64,000 nt of DNA from the NCBI RefSeq assembly GCF_004664715.2, contig NC_051070.1:75252231-75316230 (forward strand). Reading direction: 5' to 3'. Below are positions 56,790-64,000 of the stretch, one piece after another. Under the pieces are notes generated by a model. That model saw only the letters and a program-made list of their open reading frames with translations, did no database searches and had not been told where the DNA came from. Source of the stretch: Peromyscus leucopus. Lineage: Eukaryota; Chordata; Mammalia; Rodentia; Cricetidae. Positions within the stretch are counted from its first letter, which is position 1, and each line of letters begins with the position of its first letter. The translations under genes were made by a program, and so were the position numbers.

Positions 56790-57040
56790 AAAAAAAATTA
56801 AATGTATTGTTATTTCATGTGTGTGGGCACTTGTATGCCACAGGGTATGTGTGGAGGTCAGAAAAAGACTGTGAGGAATGTGTTCTCTCCTTCCACTTTT
56901 ACCTGGGTCCCAGGGGTTGGACTCGGGTTGCTAAGACTGTTCAGCAAGTGTCTGCAGAACCAGCTGGCTGCTAGCTCTGAATTCTTGGTCCTCCTGCCTC
57001 TGCTTGGTAAGCTTTACAACCATGTGATACCACATCTAGT
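56790..57040 (-). repeat. B3/B4-type SINE
   Basis: 'catgtgtgtgggcacttgtatgccaca... ggaggtcagaaaaagactg... gggttggactcgggttgctaagactg' is a reverse tRNA-derived SINE. Confidence 0.65.
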
Positions 57041-57619
57041 GATAAGTTAGGTTTTACAAATCTTACCATCTACGTAATTATGAAGCTGAATTAGTAATGC
57101 TCAAACATCACACCAGCACTGATGGAGGTTAATTGTATGCCCAAGTTCAGACTTCAAGAGCACAAACGGCAGTAGAGTTTTCCCACGGGGCAGCAAAGCC
57201 CTCTTTATTATTTTGATGCTTTACATATTCTAGCTGTTCTAATCAAGACCCTCCACCTCTATCCCAGCTCTCTTACTGAAAATAATTTGCTCCAATTGTG
57301 TCGGGTCATGGCTCATTAGATAACAAGAATTTCTTTCGGCCTCGTGTAGATATTAGAAGTGCATACCATCTAAGGTCAAGCTGCAAATGAAAAAAACATG
57401 GAGGTGATATGGTTATACTATTTCAGAACAGATGGTTATTTGCAGGAGGGAAATGAGGCATAAAACACCCAACAATGAAAGACTAAGGGAGCAATTCTCC
57501 ATGGTAATCATGACTCTAAAATCAACACAGAAACTGGTATAATATTTATAAACCTCAGGACAACATGAGGACCTGCTGTCCTAGAAGTCTTGCTGTCTGG
57601 GCTTGGGGGGGGAAGGACA

Positions 57620-57620
<1 letters not shown>
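57041..57620. other. Repeat-free single-copy DNA
   Basis: 57080-57540 contains no transposon I recognise and several AT motifs (TAATTTGCTCCAATTGTG, CATTAGATAAC) of the kind seen in conserved non-coding elements. Constraint is not demonstrated. Confidence 0.35.

Positions 57621-57667
<47 letters not shown>
57621..57667. repeat. (CA)n microsatellite
   Basis: About 23 CA dinucleotides. Confidence 0.95.
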
Positions 57668-57669
<2 letters not shown>

Positions 57670-58743
57670 ATTTTTTTAAATGTGAAATTAATTCATATAC
57701 TAAACCTCTTTCTCTGGGCAGTAGAAACTTCATTTGTGACAGTTAGTGAATCTTCATTTTGATCCGACTTAGGCTCAATCGTATCTTTTTAGGTGTGTCT
57801 ATGAGAGTGTTTCCAGAAGGGTGTAACTGAGGAGGGACCACCCACCGTGCATGTGGGTGGTACCAGGCAATGGGGTAGGGTCTCAGATTGAATAAACAGG
57901 AAAAGTGCCGGAGCTGCTCTGTTTCCCGACTATAGATACAATGTGACCAGCTGCCTCACTCCCCTGCTCTCCTGCTCTCCCCACGGTGATGGAATGCACT
58001 CTGATTGTGAAACAAAAGAAAAACTTTACTTCTTAAGACACAGTAATGAATAAAGTCAACAATACGCTGCCCCTTTCCTGGGGTTGCATCAAATCTAGGG
58101 TTACCTTGTAACGGCGAATGGAGGTTAGGGCATGGGAACACTTCTACAGAGCTGCATCATTTTCATAAGCCTAACAGCCCTGCTCACGGCAGCTCCCCCA
58201 GGTACCAGGCCAGACTGCTCTAACTTTGGCTCTGGCGTGAGTCAGCCAACTCCCAGGACTAATTTGGGCACATAGGATAATCTTGTAGCTTCCTAAGATT
58301 CTGGCCCTACAGGAAACCCACGGAGCCACCCACAGCTATGCGTTACTTACTTGGTACTCTCAATCCTTTTGCTACTCCTGCACCTCCAGCCGGACCGTTC
58401 TCAGGTCTACAAAGTTTAGTGGAGTTCAATGTGCCATGCCAGGGAAGAATAGATGGCATCCTTACAGAGAGCAGTCTTACCTCTTTCCTGGATTCAAGCT
58501 AGGAAAGTAAAGCCAGGTTTCCTCTTTTCTGCAATTTCCACATCTATCCGAGGTTTTAATTGTTGGACATTCTACACTCCAGGAAGGCATGGGGACTGGC
58601 CTTTCCCACCAGGGCTCTGTGTTGTCTAGTCTCCCAGTTCCTCCATCTCTCTGTGGATGCTCTTGGAAGGCAGTGTGGATGCTTCAGTCTGGAGAAGCAG
58701 AGCAGGCCTTCCTTCATCTCTGGTGTCTTGTATACATTCTAGT
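57668..58743. other. Single-copy non-coding DNA
   Basis: Nothing recognised. Confidence 0.35.
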
Positions 58744-58749
58744 CCCATC

Positions 58750-59251
58750 TGTTGTTGGGGAGCTTACCATCCAGCTCCCAAATAAATATACACCAAGTCT
58801 TATTCTTACTTATGAGTGCCCAGCCTTAGCTTGGCTTGTTTCTAGCCAGCTTGTCTTAGCTTAAATTGTCCCATCTACCTTTTGCCTCTGGGCTTTTTCC
58901 TTTTCTTATTTCTGCATATCTTACTTTCACTTTTACTCCATGGCTTGCTGTGTAGTTGGGTGGCTGGCCCCTGATGTCCTCTTCTTCTCTTCTCCCCTCA
59001 ATCCTCTCCTTTTTTCTTTTTCTCCTGTTTATCCTCTCTGCCCGACATCCCTGCCTATCCTTTCTCCTGCCTTGCTATTGGCTGTTCAGCTCTTTATTAG
59101 ACCAATCAGGTGTTTTAGATAGGCAAAGTAACACATCTTTACAGAGTTAAACAAATGCAACATAAAAGAATGCAACACATCTTTGCATCATTAAACAAAT
59201 ATTCCACAGCATAAATGAATGTAACACATCTTCAAATAATATTCTACGATA
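58750..59251 (-). mobile_element. Solo ERV LTR, sister of 39199-39746
   Basis: Minus-strand LTR with the same landmarks as 39199-39746: AATAAAGAGCTGAACAGCC-type signal region and 'gatgtgttacattcatttatgctgtgg'. Flanks CCCATC (58744-58749) and CCCAAC (59252-59257) are a 6-bp duplication with one mismatch. Confidence 0.75.
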
Positions 59252-59257
59252 CCCAAC

Positions 59258-59825
59258 TGTTCTCTTGACGCCTGGACTTTAAAGTCTGAAAAAGTTAATG
59301 CTTGACTTCTGTGTGTTATTTGCTGGGTTCTCCCCATCCCTGAGGCAATAGCATTGATTCATTGGAAGAAGGGACATAAGTTAGAGGAGGGATGGAAACC
59401 ACACACAGTTACATCCAGATTACACGTGTGTTTCTCTACCTGCTCTTCCACCCAGCCTAGCCCTTGCTAAGATTAGCTACAATCATAATATGCAAGGAAG
59501 GGACCTGACTACATGGACAGAGAGTCAGCAGCTGGACTGTGAGGCCAGCTCCCTAACTGACCTTAGAATCTTTGGTGCTCTTACTGTTTTCTTGGAGGAG
59601 CCCTTGTGAGTGTATTTGAGGGATTGGAATTTGCCAGTTGGAGTAGGTCATCACTAGACAAGTGTCCCTTTTAGCTGGTCTCTTGCCACTTTGCTTCTGT
59701 CCTCTCCAACCTGTCTTTTGACTTCTCTTATTCTATCTCCTGTTTCCAGAGGAAGTCAGAGGACATGGTTCTGTGGTCCTTGCAGGAGACACTTGCTCAA
59801 CTATGTTCATAGAGGCTTTTTTCAT
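59258..59825. other. Unassigned non-coding DNA
   Basis: Nothing recognised. Confidence 0.35.
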
Positions 59826-61250
59826 AATAATCAGATGCCCCTCAACCAAAGAATGAATTTAAAAAATGTGATACATTGATGCAATGGAGGATTACTCAGC
59901 TGTTATAAAAAAAATGACATCAGGAAATTTTTAGGCAAATGGATGGGACTAGAAAAAATCATCCCAAGTGACAAACAAAAATCATCCCATAAAGACAAAC
60001 ATGGCAATACTCACTTATATGTGGATATTAGCTGTTAAGTAAATGATACTCATGCTAGAACTCACAGAGAAAGGCTAGGTAACAAGGAGGGCTCTTAGGG
60101 GAATGCATGGATGTTCCTGGGAAGGGGCAATAGAATAGATTTTGTAGGTGGACTGGGGAAAGAAGGAAATGGGAACAGGAGGCCTCGGGGGAGCAGAGGG
60201 AGGAAAGAGTGAGAGTGAAGGAGAGACATCTGGAACTGGAGGGCATTTAGGGGTGATGTAGAAACCTAGTACAGTAGAAACTCCCAGGATTCTATGAGAG
60301 TGACCCTATGAAGGACGTCTGGTAATGGAGGATATGGAGCCTGAACCAGCCATCTTCTGTAACCAGGCAACTTCCAGTGGTGGGGACCCAGCCACAAATA
60401 CTTCAACCTACAATCTATCCCACCCGTGAGAAGTGCAGGGACAATGGAGGCACCGATCTGGTAGGAGTGGTCTACCAATGACTGTCCTAATTTGAGGCCC
60501 CTGCCATGAAAGGAAGTCCATTCCTGATAATGCCTGGATGACCAGGGAATGGAGGCACAATAGCCTAGAGATTTAGAATAGAAAAAAAATCAGTGAAATG
60601 ATTCCTAATAATATTTTACTATACTCATAGATCAGTGCCTAGCCCAGTCATCATCTGGCGGCTGATGGGAGCAGATGCAGAGACCCACAGCCAAACATTA
60701 GGCACACAGAGAGAGCCCAGACTAAAGATCTCCATCAAGTTCCTTCTCTTGGAGCTGAGGAATCCCACGGAAGAAGGGGAGGAAAAAATGTAGGAACCAG
60801 AGGGGTTGAGGACACCAGGAGAACACGGCCCACAGAATCAACTAAGCAGGGCTCACAGGGCCTCAGAGAGACTGAAAGGGCAATCACAGAGTCTGCACAG
60901 GTCTGTGCTAGGTCCTCTGCAAATATGTTACAGTTGCTAGCTTGGTGTTTTTGTGGGACTCCTAACAGTGAGAGTGGGGGTGTCTCTGACTCTTTTGCCT
61001 GCTCTTGGGACCCTTTTCCTTCTACTGGGTTACCTTGTCCAGCCTCAATACAAGGGTATATGTCTAGTCTTACTGTAACTTGTGTTTTGTTAATATCCCT
61101 GGGAGGACTGTTCTTTTCTAGGGGGAAACAGAGGAGAAATAAATTTGGAGGAGAGGAAGGACCGGGGAAGGACTTGAAGGAGTGGAGGGAGAGGAAGCTG
61201 CAGTCGGGATGTAATATTTGAGAGAAGAATTTAAAAAAAGAAAGGATACT
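59826..61250 (+). mobile_element. L1 (Lx-type) 3' end
   Basis: Forward L1: the ORF2 3'-end relic 'gcaatggaggattactcagctg... atggatgggactagaaaaaatcatccc... actcacttatatgtggatattagc' runs to about 60040, followed by about 1.2 kb of Lx 3'UTR that is the same-sense counterpart of the reverse copies at 3196-4420 and 19070-20020. The 189-codon minus frame here (60735-61304) is antisense UTR plus the CA run. Confidence 0.85.
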
Positions 61251-61255
61251 ATTTC

Positions 61256-61260
<5 letters not shown>

Positions 61261-61312
<52 letters not shown>

Positions 61313-61490
61313 TTTGTTCCTAGCCCCCCACGTGGTGACTCACTACCATCTGTAATTCCAGTTCTGGAGGTTCTGATGCCCCCTTCTGGCCTCTGTGGGC
61401 ATTGCATGCACATGGTGTCCACAACACATGTAGGCAAAATACATATGCATAAAACAACAACAAAAAAAAAACTTCAAAAAATAAACAAGC
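61261..61490 (+). repeat. (AC)n microsatellite and B2-type SINE fragment
   Basis: Pure (AC)24 at 61261-61309, then 'cacgtggtgactcactaccatctgtaattccagttctggaggttctgatgcc', a B2/B3 3' part. Confidence 0.75.
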
Positions 61491-62159
61491 ATAAATATAG
61501 TATTTAGTGCATGACCTCAAAATTCAGGTCTTAAAACGGGGTAAACAGACGGAGATGATACAAGAGAAGTCTAGTTTCTATTAAGTCTCAGCCACGAAAG
61601 TATTAGGGAACCCTACAGGAGGGCCAGGTATTAACAGTTTTAGCACTGAAGTCCTTCTGTGAGGCTTGTGAATTTACCTGGGAATGGCAGGGTTGGGCAG
61701 GGGGTGGAGGAAGAAGGAGGACAGTGGGGTGTCTTTTAGCTGGGAGTCTTCCCAGGTCACCTGGGAACAAAGCTGAGGTAGCAGCAGTGTGATGGGGAGG
61801 GGTGCTAGCCAAGGGGTCCCACCTTCCCAGCTGAGGGTGGGAAGCATTTAGCCAGGTTCTCTTAAAACACCTCCTCTTCTGTGCTAGGCAAACTTCAAGA
61901 AGACGCTCTCCATGAAGGCAAGCACCTCTTCTATAACGTAAATAATTACTGAAGGAGTAACTACTCTCTAGACAGGACACATTATATCTTCATTAGAGAG
62001 GGGCCACAACAAGCTGGATATTTCATTTGACATATGTGAAAAAATGATGATAATTAATAGATCTAAAATTAAAGCCATAGGTTCAAATCAAAATTATAGG
62101 AACATCTGAGATTTATACTTAGGTAGCAGATATAGCTTTCTGGTTATGTTTAAACTATT
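61491..62159. other. Unassigned non-coding DNA
   Basis: Nothing recognised. Confidence 0.35.
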
Positions 62160-62300
62160 TGGGAGATGGCCACACAGTGGGATTCTGAACACTGGATTTG
62201 ATATGGTGATTTTTACCCATGTCCCAGTGCTAAAGAGGTAGAAACAGGAGTTATAGACTAGACTCAGCTATGTGAGACCTTGTCTCAGAAAATATAAAAC
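62160..62300 (+). repeat. B1-like remnant
   Basis: 'agtgctaaagaggtagaaacagg... gagaccttgtctcagaaaat' is a decayed B1 3' half. Confidence 0.5.
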
Positions 62301-62303
62301 AAG

Positions 62304-62530
62304 GGCTGGAGAGATGGCTCAGTAGTTAAGAGCACTTGCTGCTCTCCCAGAGGACGCAGGTTTGATTCTCTACCCCAACATGGTGGCTCACAACCACCTG
62401 TAACTCAAGTTCCAAGGAATCTAATGCCCTCTTCTGGCTTCCAAGGGTACCAAGAATAAGTGTGGCACACAGTCATGCATGCCAGTAAAACATCTATACA
62501 CATACAACAAATTTATTAAACAAACAAAAG
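62304..62530 (+). repeat. B2/B3-type tRNA-derived SINE
   Basis: Good match: 'gggctggagagatggctcagtagttaagagcacttgctgctc', 'gtggctcacaaccacctgtaact', and an AACAAA-rich tail. Confidence 0.9.
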
Positions 62531-62569
62531 ACCTGCAAAGTGAATAATTAATAATTTTCTATATATTGA

Positions 62570-62655
62570 ATTAGGAATGTGGCTCAGTGATAGGAGACTG
62601 TTCACCAAAGAAGATGCTCTGGGTGAAATCCTCGTCTGTAAAAGGAAAAGAATTT
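62570..62655 (+). repeat. ID-like SINE
   Basis: 'ttaggaatgtggctcagtgataggagactg... gctctgggtgaaatcctcgtctg' with an A-rich tail. Confidence 0.55.
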
Positions 62656-63127
62656 GTAATATAGTAAGTTCATTATTTTTTTCAGGGTAAGGATTATATT
62701 ATATATATTTGAATATACATATTCAGAAGAAATTACTAACAGTATTAAAGCCACTGAGGGAATTATTAAATTATTAAAGCTATATTAAAACATAAGACTA
62801 GATGAGGGCATGAGGAATCAATTTTGTCTTCTGATATCAACACCCCCCCCTCTACCCCCACCCCCAACCCCCATGAAATGTCTTCCTCAGAGCGGAATAA
62901 AGGTAGCTTGGTGCATATAGCCCACCGTCATCATTCACTCCACAAGTACTAAGTGTGGTTCCCTCAGTGTCCCCAACCCGGATTAACCAAGACCCAAACA
63001 GTAAGTCCTGGCCTCCACAGCCCATGTGCCGCTAGAACAATAAACACCTCGAGGACTTGGTCTGCATGCTATTCTTTTCCTTAAGGAAAAATTATATTAG
63101 AGGGGGAGAGAGCATAAAAATATGGGT
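62656..63127. other. AT-rich unassigned DNA with a C-rich tract
   Basis: 'caacacccccccctctacccccacccccaaccccc' (about 62840-62873) could form a G-quadruplex on the minus strand. Nothing else recognised. Confidence 0.4.
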
Positions 63128-63482
63128 AACAGTGCTGGAGAGTTAGCTCAATGGGTAAAGTGTCTGACACACAAGCATGGGGACCTGAGTTCAGATCCCC
63201 AGAACCCACATGAAAGAGACCATGTGGAAGCGGTGGCATGTGTCTGGAACTCTAGTGTTGGGGCTGAGTAGTGGGGAATGGGGGTGGGGGTGGGGGACAG
63301 ATCCTTGGCTCTTACTGGTCAGCAAGTCTAACCAATCAGTGAGCTCTGGGGTTAGTGAGATGCATTGTCTCAAAAACAAAGGTGGAGAGTGTGAGAGGAA
63401 AATATCCAGTGCCCATCTCCGGCTTCCACACACATGCACACACAAACCCATGCATATGTGCACATGTGCAAATTAAAAAAAA
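63128..63482 (+). repeat. B4/RSINE-type SINE
   Basis: 'agtgctggagagttagctcaatgggtaaagtgtctg', then a B1-like middle and an A-tail at 63474-63482. The middle holds a G-rich run (63272-63297). Confidence 0.75.
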
Positions 63483-63511
63483 AGTCAGCAAACATAAGAG
63501 TCACTGGAACC

Positions 63512-63709
63512 CAGACTGGAGAGACAACTCAGTAGTTAAGAGTGCCTAGTGCTCTTCTGGAGGACTTGGGTTCGGTTCCCAGCACCCACATGGCAGCTCA
63601 CAGCTGCCTGTTACTCCAGTTCCAAGGCATCTGAAGTCCTATTTAGGCCTCTGTGGGCACCAAGCCCAACAGGCATTTGTACACTTTATATACATTCAGG
63701 CAAAACACT

Positions 63710-63749
<40 letters not shown>
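63512..63749 (+). repeat. B2/B3-type SINE ending in (AC)n
   Basis: 'gactggagagacaactcagtagttaagagtgcc... gcagctcacagctgcctgttactcc' with a terminal (AC)19 at 63712-63749. Confidence 0.85.
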
Positions 63750-63752
<3 letters not shown>

Positions 63753-64000
63753 TTAAGAACTATTGGAGCCAAGTAAGAAATGCACATTCCTGGGCCCTGC
63801 CTGCTGAGACTCTTATCTGTGGGTCTGAGGACAGTTTAGGAATCTGGCTGGATAGTACTACTAGGGACCAGAGGCAGAGATGTTGGAACCTCAGGCCTTA
63901 GATCCTGAAGTTTCAGGACAAGGCGGGTACAGTGGCTTCAGCCACAACAATGGCCAGTGGTCTTAGTCTCCCGGCTTTAGAGCCCAGTGGACGGCAAACA
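63750..64000. other. Unassigned non-coding DNA
   Basis: Nothing recognised before the window ends. Confidence 0.35.

Noticed and set aside
60735..61304. 189-codon minus-strand frame, the longest such frame in the second half
   Set aside because: It starts in a (GT)n run and continues through antisense L1 3'UTR.
62304..62400. tRNA gene (A and B box-like motifs)
   Set aside because: The motifs belong to tRNA-derived SINEs (B2/B3, B4, ID). No cloverleaf with an intact acceptor stem is present.
1..64000. A novel defence, toxin or other coding system
   Set aside because: Both strands were read for long frames with recognisable domains. Only L1 ORF1 qualifies, so the window gives no support for a new gene-encoded system.

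Overview
This 64 kb window reads as non-coding nuclear DNA from a rodent. The B1, B4, B2/B3-like and ID-like SINEs, MT/ORR1 MaLR LTRs, Lx-type L1 3' ends, a URR1-type hAT element and long CA/GT microsatellites all point that way. The youngest-looking B1 copy (30469-30673) has the diagnostic 3' half I associate with cricetid rodents (deer mice, voles, hamsters), so Cricetidae is my inference. I recognise no functional protein-coding gene, no tRNA or rRNA gene, and no CRISPR, operon or prokaryotic feature. The only substantial recognisable coding sequence is a frameshifted L1 ORF1.

Layout. 1-4.4 kb: unique DNA, a solo ERV2 LTR (1037-1489), SINEs, an MT LTR and a reverse-strand L1 3' end holding an LTR-like insert. 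4.9-8.3 kb: a complete two-LTR, non-coding ERV2-type provirus on the minus strand, with a 6-bp target duplication, a tRNA-Lys-like primer site and a polypurine tract. 8.3-11.4 kb: SINEs and mostly single-copy DNA. 11.45-16.77 kb: the most unusual object, one L1 insertion bracketed by a 15-bp duplication. It keeps a GC-rich 5'UTR, ORF1 and an L1 3' end, but nearly all of ORF2 is replaced by about 2.4 kb that looks like the polyadenylated 3' end of a cellular mRNA, plus a SINE.

17-33 kb: MIR, an ORR1 split by an ERV LTR, an L1 3' end, a four-unit minisatellite, a hAT element with a perfect 8-bp duplication, and SINEs in single-copy DNA. 33-43 kb: several LTRs, including two further members of the B1-carrying LTR family, an ORR1 interrupted by an LTR with an expanded 8-bp array, and an inverted pair of an unclassified repeat. 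43-46.7 kb: mostly single-copy DNA with a Tigger-like fossil. 46.7-53.1 kb: a solo ERV2 LTR next to an ancient L1 that was successively invaded by MLT1, a SINE, a B1 and an ERV 3' half. 53-64 kb: single-copy stretches, MIR and ancient L1 remnants, an LTR, an Lx L1 3' end and terminal SINEs.

Nothing here works together as a pathway. The readable history is one of transposition: insertions within insertions, dated relative to each other by who interrupts whom. Repeat family names are from memory of consensus sequences. Edges set by target-site duplications are exact; other edges are good to roughly 10-30 bases.
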